From Selaginella moellendorffii (taxonomy: Eukaryota > Streptophyta > Lycopodiopsida > Selaginellales > Selaginellaceae), in contig NW_003314269.1 of assembly GCF_000143415.4 (NCBI RefSeq), positions 3,551,312-3,615,311 on the forward strand: a DNA stretch of 64,000 nucleotides, read 5' to 3'. Positions 48,675 through 60,900 of the stretch are shown here, piece by piece. The notes beneath the pieces are model-generated. The model was not told the origin of the DNA. It did no database searches and was given only the letters and a program-made list of their open reading frames with translations. The position numbers and the translations under genes were made by a program. Each line of letters opens with the position of its first letter. Positions within the stretch are counted from its first letter, which is position 1.

Positions 48675-51673
48675 ATGGCCTTCAGGGTTGGGGAAAAGGT
48701 TTACATTTTGAATGGTGGAAAAAGAGTTGCAAAAGGGACCCTTGTGTATATGGATCAGAACTTTGTTATACACTGTCAAAGGCTTGGGGAAGGCAATGCT
48801 GCTGTATCAGTAGAGATTGTCTTCGATGGGAATGTGGTCGCTATTGAACGAGGAGAGATGGTCGTCGGGGTAAATGTTGTTGTTGCCTTGAAAAATCTTC
48901 AGAAGAAAGTAGATGTTAGGGATAGCGCAAGTGCGACGCATGTTCCCTCCACGGATCTTAAGAACCGTGCTACATGGATTCAGGCGAAGGTGTTTCTAAA
49001 CAACCCTGAGGGGGAGGTGGTAGCTGAGGGCTTAGCCACAGTTGTCGATCCAAGAGATGCGGTTGCTAATCAAGAATTGGGCTGGGATGATATTGGAGTT
49101 GCGATTTTAGAGGTTGTTGACACAGAAGAAAATAGTCTGACTATTGAAAGCATTGTGCGGTGGAAATTGAGGCAGTTAGTGTTTGAGAATGTGAAGGATT
49201 CACAATCAAACACCACTACAACTGATGACAGAACATCTCTTCATGGGAAAAGAAAGTACACCTTCCTAAAGCACAGCCAAAGGGATCTGAGCAACGAACC
49301 GAAAAGGCAGAAAATGGCGATGGAGGTTCGAATGGTCTCGACAGTTGCTTGTTGCAAGAGGAGGTGTTTTTAACATGCTGATTGGGATGCTATTGAAGAG
49401 GAGAGAGCAAGATACAAGACATTGTCCTGGAAGGCAGCTCGCAATTTTGTGTATGAGGCATTACGGTCATTTGTTGATGCTTCAGAACATCAGGTGGGGG
49501 GCATGGTCTTCCAGAGGGGTTTGGTCTGCATGAAGGCATGGAGAATCATTTATGGAGTCCCTCGAACCACATTCTACAGAATCAAAACTGAGTTCGAGGA
49601 ACAAAGGGTTCAACAGGCAGTCCATGGGAACGACGGTACGCACAAAACCAGGGGTCATGTTGTATATGGAGAGGCAATCTTCAAGAGGTTTGTTGAGACA
49701 TGTAGCGAGCAACAACCACATAAAACCCGCCTCTTGGAAGATGGAACACGAGACACCCAACGAGTTCTCCCTTCCATGTATACCAAGGGGGGCCATATTG
49801 GAAGATGTGAATCGGGAACTCCAGAGTAATGGCTACAGGAAGCTGAGTCAATCTAGATTTAGTAGATTGTGGAGCAACAGGTTCAGGGATGTGAGTATAG
49901 GAAAGTACTCCAGCTTTTCAAAGTGTGACGAGTGCACTGCTATCAAAATGGCTTTGTCGAAGAATTCTTGCAGCACTTAAGAGCGAGAGACGTTGGTTAG
50001 AAGGCGGCTCGACCACAACATCGAGCAAAGAAGCTGCAGGACTGCATATTATCATAACAGGATTCTCTCCATGGAGAGACCTGACTCTTACCTCTATATC
50101 ATCCACGACAAAATGGACCAGAAAAAGACGTGCTTACCTCGACTCAATCCTGCCCCCAAGGCAATCTCTTCATCCATGCAGCTGCCTGTGTCTCTGTTTG
50201 GCATAATCGCTCATGGGCATGGTGCCCAGAACTATGGGAACTTCTTTGTACCTCTATGGGGTGGCGGAGGTGCAAACATGATGATTGCGTCCCTAGCAAA
50301 ACACTTAAGGTCTCTGCAAAGTGCGCAGACTGAGCTGAACGGCCAACCCTTGCATAAGGCCCTTGTCGATTGAACCCCATACAGGGTTCAGCTGGAGGAG
50401 GAGCAAAGGCTTGCAATATCACGTGGGGCCCCATGCCATCCCAGTGAATATGTTGGCCGTCAGATTGTAGGGTTATCACGTGAGGCCTCATGCCATTCCG
50501 ACGAGGCTGGTCGCCCGGTGAATGCACAGCCTCATCCAAATGAAGCAGAATCTCAAGGAAGTTCTTGCGGCCGATGTGGCCTTCCACCCCATCTTCTGCT
50601 CCAAACAGACAATGCTGGCAGTGAGAACAAAAACATGTACATCTTCGCGTACTTGGCGATGCTTGTTGCCAAAGGCATATTTGAAACGGTTACACTTGGC
50701 TTTCTCATGGTTGGGCACACTCATGAAAACGTCGATGCCATGTTCAGTCACCTGGCAGAGTCCCTCCGGTGATCCAATGTCCTCACCCTCCCACAACTCT
50801 ACGATGAATTCCAAAATTGCATCAAAGGCACTGTTGAAGCTGCACTTCTGACAGAGGTTCCAGACTTTAAGGGGTTTGTAAGAGGCTACATCAGGGACGG
50901 ATCCGAAACGCTGATTGGCCACTCCAAGCCTCTTCAATTTCATTTCAGCATGTGTGACGGTGCTCCAGTGATGAGGTACAAGATGAGAGAATGGGACACA
51001 GTGTGGCTGCCAGTGGACGGCATTGAACTCTTCAAGAGAGATCCCATAACTGGGGAACCTATGATTCCTCAGGGTTCCCCACGGCCGATGCACCCGGATG
51101 GACTCAAAGACCAGGAAAGTATAGTGGCCGAGATTAGACAGCATATTGCCTTCTGGAAGAGGGGGTTGGTGTTTGGTGGAGAATCCTATTTTCAGAGGTG
51201 CAAGCCTTTGCTCGAATACTGGGAGAAGATTATATCTGGCCCTGAGTCCTTTTGGCCAGAACCCAAAGCACCAGATAGTAGCGGAACAATGTCCTCTGGA
51301 AATGTAGTGACAGATAACAATGTTGAGGATCACTATTGTGGGCCGAGGAACAAGAAGCCGGATTCAGCATTCAATCCAGTACAGGTCTGCAAAGGAATGG
51401 TCGTGTTTGCGCTGCATCACTGATGCAGAGGAGGACGTAGAAACTAACTCCTTCAATGTAACTGTGGAGTGGTTCAAGCCAAGTTCCGGATATACGAAGG
51501 ATTGCCTAGAAAAGAGATGGGTGCTGAATCCAAGGGATCCCAGCATGAGCATATCGGTGGATAATGTTGTGCATGGTTGGATGCAGAAGCAGAGTGCCAC
51601 CATCACCTTGCCAGACCATGCAAGAGATGCAGCAAGAGCATTCATAACCCGGGTTCAAGGTGAGATTCATTAA
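48675..51673 (+). pseudogene. D2 copy of the DDE transposase, inactivated
   Basis: Colinear with the D1 gene (28080-25011). In-frame stops: TAA 49371-49373 (CAA in D1), TAA 49978-49980 (CAA in D1), TGA 50371-50373 (CGA in D1) and TGA 50770-50772 (CGA in D1). Short deletions near 51238 and 51408 remove parts of the C-terminal region. It keeps the six-G run at 49787-49792, that is, the same frameshift as D1. The motifs TDNAGSENKN and GHTHENVDAMF are still legible; the latter has E-D changed to E-N. It cannot make a full transposase. Confidence 0.88.
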
Positions 51674-52371
51674 TATTCCTTTACTAAGTTTCTAATGTAT
51701 TTTATTTCAAGGTGAACAATCCAAATTTGAATCAGAGGAGGCGTGATGGCATGTGGCCTTATGCCATTCCTAGGTGAGATGATACAAATAACAAGTATAA
51801 ATTCTTAGTTGTTCTAGCAAATCTTACTTAAAGTTTAAGGTGAACAAGCCGAATATGAATTCATCGGATTGTTATAACAAATTGCGAGGTGATGGCATGA
51901 GGCGATACGCCATTTGAGAGTGGTAGCCATTCCTATATGAGGTGAGTGAAATATTTATTAGAAATACCTCATTCAATTGTGCACTTCTAAGTCTTGGTCC
52001 ACTCAGTACTGTTTGCATGTTTTTATTTTAATTCTTTCTCTAAAATGTTATTTAGCATGTGGCTTCATGCCATTGCTCTCCACAATCATGCATTGAATTT
52101 TTCTATCCTTGCATAATACTTCTCCATATATATAGCATGTGCGCACATGTGATATGGTTCATTAGGCCTGATATAGTGTGTGAGGTAAAACAAAGATGAT
52201 GTGACATATGCATTTACCAATCACACGTGCATAAATCTAATAATATGGCGTGTGGCCCATATTAATGGCACATAAACCCATATTGTGGGCTTACGTGCTT
52301 TATGTACCATCATTCCCTTGCAGCGTGTGTGTTGATTTCCTTTTATAACACAACGAACTCCATATTTTAGG

Positions 52372-52644
52372 GTGAAGAGCGTTCTCATGGCAAGCACAAA
52401 ATCTGTAAGTGAGGCAGAAAAGGAGACGGAGAAGGAGATAGATGAAGATGTAGAATATATAAGTCTTCCAAACTCCCCGTATTATACTCCAGGTGATCAT
52501 TTTTCTGAACAAACGGCAACATTAACAACTATCGAGAACGCCCCAGTAACGTCAGAGACAACAATCCAAAGCAAAACAACTAACCCAGAGAAGGATGATA
52601 GTACCGCTAAGAGTACCAAAAAGGAGGTGTCCACTAGCGCTTAG
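52372..52644 (+). CDS. Small acidic protein at the 3' end of the D2 transposase unit
   Basis: Open frame of 90 codons: Ser/Glu/Lys-rich N-terminal half, then PNSPYYTPGDHFSEQ, then a Thr/Lys-rich tail. No known domain. An acceptor-like ATTTTAG lies just upstream and a palindrome just after the stop (52650). The D1 copy is cut short by a CAA to TAA change. It may be the last exon of the transposase transcript; function unknown. Confidence 0.45.
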   Translation: MKSVLMASTKSVSEAEKETEKEIDEDVEYISLPNSPYYTPGDHFSEQTATLTTIENAPVTSETTIQSKTTNPEKDDSTAKSTKKEVSTSA

Positions 52645-53308
52645 GCTTATAATGGCGTGTGCCCTCATGCCATTTACTTGATCACCAAATACCTTTTTCC
52701 CTTTGCACTAGTATATCTTAATACCGGTCTGAGAAATAGAATGGCATGTGCCCTCAGGCCTTTTACTAAATCACCTTTGAAAGAAATGCAAGCCTCTATG
52801 TCGTAAAAAAAAGGTACTAGAGAAATTCCTTAATAATATGAATGTTATTTTGTTTCATGAAAATACACTAAGGGTCAAATGAGTTAAATGACTTCTCCAG
52901 ACTAGCAATGCCTCTTGCTACACCTTCACAATTAGATTCGTTAGAAAAAGATAACATTAAATAATATCTAAATGTTCTCACCATTAAGTTATATGTCTGG
53001 CTAATAGGAATGACGTTCATCTTGGAAAGCTCACCACACGCTCAATGAACAAACAAATAGTGTGTGCGCGCATGCCATCGCTCTTCTTTAGCTTCAGATT
53101 CGGCTTGTTCACCTTGACAATGAGATTTATTATACAACCAGATGGACTCAGTCTGGACATAAAGTCACCGCGCTAGTCACCATGCCCCAGATATGTCTAG
53201 CCTCTGGACAAAAAACATATAATTTCACGTCATTTTCAAATACTTGAAAATTTGTACCTAGTCCCATTTTACTGAATAAATCCCACTTTAACGAAATAGA
53301 GCTTCTAT

Positions 53309-55790
53309 AAGGATTAAGTTCACTTTCTCGTAATGAGATTTTGAAGTTTAAACCGAAGACATACCTGGAGTATAAAAAAGCAACACAACAAGTTGCCTTT
53401 AGTCACTTGCTCATGGAACAATATCAGCAGCTGTATATTGGTACCTTGGACAAGAATAAAAACTCTAGGAATAAACAAAGTGATCGAAAACAGAGGGTAG
53501 AAGGAAAGTTTTGCCCTAGAGGCTCATAAACAACAATTAACAAATGTGGCGGTTCATGACCACTAGCAACTTCTTTTAATCCTAAGCCCTCTATTCCTCT
53601 TTCTAGTGGGTAGAAGTAGCAACAACTTGTGAAATTTACCCCTAGCAGAACAGGTAGTGTGGGTTATTGCTTCCATTATGGAGAGATAGGATATATGTCC
53701 TTGAAATGTCTAACCAAATATAAAAGAAGATCTCATGTTAATGTCATGAGGGAAGATGGTGATGGTGAAGTTGAAGGGATTGATGAATTGGTCAATGTAG
53801 ACTATAAGGAAGAGGAGGTGAGTTACTTTTGTTACTTTCCTCAAACTTTTCTTGTAATCAATGCAAACACTAATCTATTAACCTATCTAGTAGGTTTTAT
53901 TTGTGAACACCGAATTTGAGTGATGGTTGACACAAGAGCTAAGTATAGCATGATATCCAAAGACTTAGTTATATTGTTAAGATTGAATGTTAAGGACTTG
54001 CCCATACACTTTTGGTTTGTAGAAGGTGGGCAAGTAGATAGAAGATTTGTGAGTGATGTTCCAATAAAAATATCCAAATGGAAAGAAAAAGTGAACTTGG
54101 TAGTGTTGAATATACTAAATTTTCAGATGGTGTTTGATATAAATTTTTTCAATAAATATATAAAAGGGATTTATGGTGCTACACAAAGTCACATTATAGG
54201 TCAAAAGGACATCTTGATGTGTCCTTCTAGTTACAAAAGCACTCTTCAAAATATTGAGATGCTAAGTTTTTGATTGCAAAAGCCACTCAAAAAGTAATTA
54301 AGAAGAGATGTCAAACCTTTTGGGGTCAAGTGATAGAAACTAAGGGTGATGGTGACTCTGTTCAAGCTAGTGACGGGGTTAATCTTGTACCAAAGGAAAT
54401 ATTGGAATTGTTAGTGTGAAATCAAGATATCGTTTTGATGGATTTGCTGCCAAAGTTATTGCGTAGCTGTGAGGTTGATTATCAAATTAAGGTTATTCTA
54501 GGTCTCAAACCACCTACAAAAGCTCCATATTGTTTGCACATCAAAAAGATGGCTGAACTCAAGAAGCAACTTATGGAGTTTTTTGACAAAAATCATATTC
54601 AACTAAATAAATGATCTTATGGAGCATTGGTCATTTTTGTTATAAAAAAGGATGGTACCATGAGGATATGTATTAATTATTGAGTTCTCAACAAAATCAT
54701 GGTCAAAAACAATTATCCTTTACCTCACATTAATAATTTGTTTGACCAACTCTTAAAGGCTAAGTATTTTATACGACTTGATTTGTGGTTTAAATATTAT
54801 CAAATATGGGTAATAGATTAGGATGTGAAGAAGATAACCTTCAAGACTTGGTATAGATTCTATGAATTCCTTGTCATGCCATTTGGATTATATAATGCTT
54901 TAGCAACATTCAACACAATGATAGAAAGAATATTTAAAGATTATTTGGACACATTTATTGTCCTATATATCAATGATGTTTTAATCTTTAATAAAACATT
55001 AGAAGATTATTTGAAACACTTGGAGCTAATATTTTAGAAGTTGTATGAACACAAACTATATGCTAAGGAAAGTAAATGTGCTTTTAGACAATTATGCGTG
55101 AACTTTCTTAAATATATAATTAGTGGTGGCATAATTGAGGTGGATCCAAAAAGGTAGAAGCAGTAAAGTCTTAGGAAGTCCCAACCACTATATCAAATAT
55201 TCATTCCTTTCTTGGTTTAGTAGGATACTATCACAAGTTTATTCACAATTTTGTAAGTATTGCTCTTTCATTAACTAAATTAATGAAGGGTAATATTATA
55301 TTCATTGGACACCAATTTGTTAATGTGCTTTTGTACGGTTGATAATTCTTATTCTCAAAATCCTAAATCTTCATAAACCCTTCGAACTCTATTGTGATGC
55401 ATTTAGCTATGTGATAGATGCCATGTTACGGCAAGATTGTGACAATGCAATTGGTGTTACACTAAGGCAACACAATTGTCCCATTGCATTTTACTCCAAC
55501 AAATTAGATAAAACCCAACAAAGATGGCTAGCACACGAAAGAAAAATATTTACTTTTGTGTCAATATTGGAACATTGAAGATATTATTTAAGTGGACATA
55601 CCAAGGTTTATACGAATAGTAACAAATTGAGCTACTTTGCTACATAGCCAAAGTTTATGCCAAAACAAATTCGTTGGCAAGAGAAACTTGCTAGATTTGA
55701 TAATGAAATCATTTATAAATTTGGTAAAAACAATATTGGATACGTTGAGTCAAAACTACCACTTTATTAATTTACATTAATTTGTAATTG
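53309..55790 (+). pseudogene. Ty3/gypsy polyprotein relic (gag end, zinc knuckle, protease, RT, RNase H)
   Basis: Resumes the gag broken at 40019. In order: a Gag tail; a damaged zinc knuckle (CFHYGEIGYMSLKC) near 53660; an aspartic protease piece VDTRAKYSMISKDL near 53925 (VDTGA in active enzymes); RT pieces near 54640-55037 including FLVMPFGLYNALATF and YINDVLI (YIDD in active RT); RNase H pieces at 55339-55720 (FELYCDAFSYVIDAML, HERKIFTFVSILEH). Stops interrupt every domain and the integrase and 3' LTR are missing. Domain order identifies Ty3/gypsy. The relic ends about 35 bp from the stop codon of the NAC-like gene. Confidence 0.85.
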
Positions 55791-55824
55791 CTATTGAAAA
55801 TGAATATACTTGCTTCTACTGAAT

Positions 55825-57369
55825 TTAGGGATCTTGTCGGCTAGAGATTCGACACAGCACACGGAATGCACGCGGGATGAGGCAGGCCTTGAGCATTTGT
55901 AGCTCTATCGCTCGGTCTTCCTTGAGCACAATCTCCTCCATCGTGTAGCGCGCCCACCTTCTCGACCTCCTCCCTTCTGCCGCCTCTAGCAGCATTTCCA
56001 GCCACGAGGCGTTGTTCTTGAGCGGCACGAAGCTGAGGTACGTCTTGTAGGCCACCACTTCCCCATTCATCTTGATCGGCAGCGACGGCCCTTGCTGCTT
56101 CCATCGCCATCCCTCCAGCGTCGTCCTCGATCGCGCCGGCCGGCAGAAGTAATATTTCGTCCTCGAGAAGAAATATCGCGTTCCAGCTACAAAGACGAAC
56201 ACATCCGTGGTAGAATTCTAGTAGAGTAGAGAGGAACGACAGGATGGAGAGAATTTTCTTCTCTGTCAGCTCTCCAGTGACTCACCTGGAGAATTTCGCA
56301 GGAGCAAAGCCGGATGCATCGCGTAAACATCGGCCTCGGGGATGTGGAAGTCGAGCCTGGTTCTTGCCTTTTTACGCCGAAGCGCGTCCACGAGGAAGCT
56401 ATCATCCGACTGGGTCTTGCGAACTCTCTTGTTCCTAGACTCCACTCCTCCGGCTACTTCTGGACTCCTCTGGAGTGGATCCATGGTTGGGTGATAGTCC
56501 CGGAGCCCCGGAAGTGTGAAGTCGTCGTCGTCATCCACAACTTCGCACTGGAGAAGATCTCTAAGAAACCCGGTGAGAGATTTTTCTTTTTCCTCCAAGT
56601 TCTTGAAAGGAAGGTGGCTTCTTCACTTACCTTGACGTCCGTGGCGGCATCAACGTCGATGACCAAGTTGTCCCGGAGAGCCCGCTTAAACGCTGCACGG
56701 AACTCCCGGATCCTGGAAGAACAGGCACCGGAGATCGGATCATGAAAGAGAGCAGCGCTTCTCTTCGTACCTGGCGTTTTCCTGGCGGGCATGTTCTTGA
56801 CAATTTCCATCGCCGCACTGAAACTTGGTTTCCTGGGCTCGGACATTCACTGGTGGTGTCGAGGCAGCAACTTTTCCCCACTGCTGCTTTTCTTCTTCCA
56901 GCAAGACTCTGGGATCGAGCAGGCTGTTCCAGCATTCGTCTGCGACGATGGCGTCGTCCATCGAAGCCAGGCAGCCGTCCGTGAAGCTGTAGAAGAAGGC
57001 AGCACGCTCGTCTTCCGCAGCAGCGTCAATAGGTGGTGGCGAGGAATCCGTGAAGTTCTCCATAGCAGCAGCAGCAGCAGCAGCGCACTGGCTGAGGAGA
57101 AAGAGCCCGCTACGATCGAGCTCCTCGCACTGTTGCTGCTCGAGAACCCACTGGACCTGGAAAGGAGCGGCTTTTTCACTCCAACACCATGGACACTGGC
57201 AGCAGCAAGCGCAAGAACAAGCAGCGCATGGCTCGAGCACGCAAACAACAGGAGAAAGGTGGATGAAGCCGCTGGGAGGAAGAGGAGGAGGAGAGTGATT
57301 GTACGAGGACGAGGCGCCGTCGACAACAGCTTGGAGCGAGTAAGAATCATCGGCTGTGTCGAGAATCAT
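55825..57369 (-). CDS. Divergent NAC-domain protein
   Basis: Four-exon model on the minus strand: 57369-56771, 56712-56631, 56547-56286, 56186-55825, with GT/AG introns of 58, 83 and 99 bp; about 429 residues. A start at 57063 (MENFTDSS) is equally possible. After a low-complexity, Cys/Ala-rich and acidic N-terminus, exons 3-4 match the NAC fold in order: a GLRDYHPTMD segment (LPPGFRFHPTDEE position), SFLVDALRRKK...FHIPEADVYAMHP (YYLxxK...IxExDVYKxEPW), TRYFFSRTKYYF (WYFFSPRDRKY), WRWKQQG (GYWKATG), NGEVVAYKTYLSFV (GxKKALVFY) and YTMEEIVL (WxMHEYRL). NAC proteins are plant transcription factors, but several core positions differ, so DNA binding is uncertain. The NAC domain lies at the C-terminus, unlike typical NAC proteins. 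Confidence 0.6.
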
Positions 57370-58218
57370 CGCTTCTTCCTGCGAGAATCAAGCGGCGAGA
57401 GGGAGAAAAGAGATGCAAGATCGAAGAACTCAAACTTCTTCCGCTACTTGGCGACGAACGAGACGAAAACGAGCAAGAAGAACCAAAAGACAACGAGGTA
57501 AGCTCGCTTGCTCTTCCATCGTTTTGTGCTTATAGCGCGAAGCTTTGCCAGTCTGCTTGCGTCGACAGCGACACCGATTTGCCATCATCAACCGGATTTC
57601 CAAATGCAACGGACTGGGAAGAGACGCTATCGCAGCTAAAGTAAGAAGAAACAAACTATCTTTTTTCCGAGAGCTTATCATTCCCGTACTAAAGTGGCAG
57701 GATACCTCCATCCAGCCATGGCTAACTTGGTGGTGGTACGTCCGCCACCCCGCGTAGGAAGTGGAACTATCGCTTCTCTTTTGTGGTGAGAAGCTTACGT
57801 GTGACACGTCGCTCACCGGGTTTCGTCCTTGTTCTCTTAACCGTAGGAGGAGGTTCTGTGCGCGAAGATTCTCCGAGTGTACGCTGTACCCCACCAAATG
57901 TGGCGACATCAATTTGAGGGGGATCTGGCAGTGGATACTTGGTAAAAATGTAACTTGGTAAGCTCCAGGCTTTCTTTTCTATCCGTATTTGTTCATTACC
58001 TAGATGTTACGAGAGAGCACCTGGTTGCTCCAAAAGTCAGGATTCTACGACAAACACCAATGCTGCGCACAAAACTTTTTTGCCACATCTGTTCTTTGTT
58101 CTTTTCTTAGACTCGTTTTTCATGGTTATTATATTTTTTTAAAAAAAAATCTTCTTGAAAATAACAAATCTAAACTCAAACTTGATTATAACTTAAAAAT
58201 GTCTAAGCAAGTGCTTCA
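57370..58218. other. Upstream region of the NAC-like gene, no separate gene supported
   Basis: Overlapping frames on both strands (for example 57430-57912) have no recognisable motif. The sequence is moderately GC-rich, then turns AT-rich after about 58000. It probably holds the 5' UTR and promoter of the minus-strand gene. Confidence 0.35.
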
Positions 58219-60900
58219 CTAAAAACTATTTGGCCTCAACAAAATGAAGGAGTTACCACCACTTCTGTGCACATTCTCATCATAAAGTAAGCCTTTATCA
58301 TGCCAAAACAGAAGCAAAAACAAGAATAAAAATAGTAGCCAAGTTGGTGATATTCCCCTACATTCCTTCACTATATATTGCAACATATGAAATATTACAA
58401 TATTGATAGGCTTTACGGTCTGTGGAACTCTTGATGATCTCCCATCCAGTATCTTGGTAGCAGCTGTCTTGTTTTCTTTCACCTTCTTTTGGAGGCTTAG
58501 CATTGGAACAAGGTGGCAACAACGGATGATTTTATGTGTGACTTGAGCTACTTCTATATCTGCTTCAAGAATCATTTCAAGAAATCACTAAAAACCAATT
58601 TAAACTTTTAAAAGTTTTTAAAAGAAATTATTTATATATATATGCTTATTAAAAATACATATTAATATTTATAAACCACAAGTAACAAACTCATAAGCTT
58701 ATATTATAATAACATAAATTCACAAGAGAATAGCATTATTCTAAAAGAGCCTTTAAATGGTTTCAGCCATACACTTTTTGATTTTTGGTTTGTTTAAGCT
58801 GGTAAAGGGGCTAATGACTATATTTATAATATGCTTGGATATTTTAGGATATCTATATGCTTGTTATCCATTTGGATTAATTTTGTATTTATAATTTATA
58901 AACATGTTTACAATTTATAAACTTTTCTAATCACTTTCTAATATATTATAAATTATTTTACCATTTAATGGTAATACGATTAATCTGATATTTATAAATT
59001 CAAGATTTAAAGACTAAAAAAGAAAAAATATAGTTAAAAAGGTAAGGTTAATCGGACCCTAAACCAGTCTACTTAGAATTTATTTGCACAAAATAAATAT
59101 ATTAAAAGAATATATCAATTTTCATATCCACCAACATTATCATGTTGTAATATCATTCTACATATCTTATCTTCATTAGGAATGAAATCTCTTTCAACAT
59201 TAAATAAGTCAAGATGTTAACTTATTATCTTTTTTTATCTATATTATAAAATGGTAACTAATGTCCTTCATAAAAGGAAAAGAAAATATCAATATCTAGC
59301 ATCAGTTTCTGCTTTATTTACACATCAATTTGTACATTAATTATATGATTACACTAGTTAACATTTTGTTTAATTAGACTCCATAAATTAACTGGATATT
59401 GGTATTCAAACTCTTACCTTATTGCCGTTCACAAAATGCGATAAAATATGAATACAAAAGCATGAAAAAAATGCAGTATATATGGATTGCCATAGTATTA
59501 ATTTTATAGAAACCTCATAAATAATTCAGTTTTTTATACTAATACAAGTTTATCTTAATAAAAACCTTAACAAATATATATTTTTATTAAAATATATCTA
59601 ATATTATATTATATTTTTTACTCAACACTTGAATAGGAACAGACGGATTAACTTGTTCTTATGTGAGATTAACTTGTTCTTATCACCAATACTTTTGTGA
59701 AGAAATAAAATAGTCCAATGCTTCACACCAACATTTCTTGAGGCCAAAACTAAATTCCACAATTTGTGTTAAAGTAATGCTTTGTTTTCTTGTGTATAAT
59801 AAATATTATTAAAACTTTAATAATATTAGCTAAACTTAAATAATTTACATTAGTAATATTTACAAAAATTTGAGAGAGTGATAGCACAACACAAAAGGTT
59901 CTAAATCATTCTGTTTGCTGAAGAGAAAGTTTGGTTTTCCTGCAATACTTGGTTTAAAACACTCAGAACTTAATAAATGAGCTTTATAGATTTTGGATTT
60001 CAACTCTACTATTGTCAATGGAAGGGCTATTTGACTACTTTTTATGTTGCTCTTTGCACTTTATTACTAGTGATGGTAGTTACTCATGGATCAGGAAACT
60101 CATGGGTATAAAGGAAAAAATATGCAATAAAAAGTTTTAATTTTGTATTTGTTAGAGTTTCCATTTTTTAATTCTTTTCTTTATTATTTTATCAATAGTT
60201 TTATCATCTCAACTTCTCTCAATAATAAACTCTTGACATTTTGAACACTCTGCTTGATGGCTTTGCAAATGTTTTTCTTTAACTCTACCAAATCTTGATG
60301 CTTTACGGAAGTCATACCAAGTCAATAAATCTTCAGCACCAACAAAGATTTTCTAATTTTGAGCTGAAAATTGGTATGTTAACAAAGTTTGATAGTAAAT
60401 ATATGATAAAGTCAATAAACTTAGAAGGAAGAGCTGACTTGTTCTCAACACTGAAAGATGTTAGATGAACAACTATGGTAAAAATAGAAAAAACATATCC
60501 TGATAACAAATATCTTGAAACTTAGCTAAAGATATATAAGAGATTGAAGAAGCATGAGATCTAAAATAAATCTAATATCATCAAATAATTATAACAAGAT
60601 CAATGAAAATGATTTATACGTTGGGTTATAATTTGAATATTCTTAGTAAGTATAGATATTATTTTCAGGTAGCCAAATTATTATTGGTGTTAGGTAAATG
60701 GATTGATTCTGTTTTTTATATTTAAATATATATATTTGGGTACAGCACACTTGTATATATATATATATATATAGTTTGGGTACAGCACACTTGTGCCCAA
60801 CTATGAAGCATAAGACTTTACCTGGATGTAATGAGTGAAAATCAAAGAACAACAACGACACCAAAGTTTAAGAAGGTTTTACCAAAAATTTTAGCTTAGC
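58219..60900. other. AT-rich intergenic region
   Basis: About 2.7 kb, strongly AT-rich, stops in all frames. A 118-codon minus-strand frame at 58219-58575 has a hydrophobic stretch but matches nothing I recognise; I do not call it a gene. Confidence 0.5.
60735..60794. repeat. Direct 20-bp repeat around a (TA)n tract
   Basis: TTTGGGTACAGCACACTTGT at 60735-60754 and 60775-60794, with about ten TA units between. Confidence 0.85.

Larger units (their letters stand above)
40020..53304 (+). mobile_element. D2: second copy of the DNA transposon, inverted relative to D1 and decayed
   Basis: Same 24-bp terminal inverted repeats as D1 (40020-40043 and, inverted, 53281-53304), with its own 4-bp duplication CTAT (40016-40019, 53305-53308). 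It is colinear with D1 in the opposite orientation, with scattered substitutions and short deletions. It contains about 400 bp near 51745-52160 that D1 lacks, including two degenerate exon-like repeats with palindromes. Different target duplications show that D1 and D2 are separate insertions, not one event followed by an inverted duplication. Confidence 0.9.

Noticed and set aside
24346-53070. Possible CRISPR array because of many repeated short palindromes
   Set aside because: Irregular spacing, variable centres, some copies in introns and coding sequence, and a plant context.
57430-57912. 160-codon minus-strand frame upstream of the NAC-like gene
   Set aside because: Overlapped by similar-length frames on the other strand, no domain, no convincing splice link to the gene.
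58219-58575. 118-codon minus-strand frame in the AT-rich region
   Set aside because: No recognisable motif, no splice context, and surroundings full of stops; could be chance.
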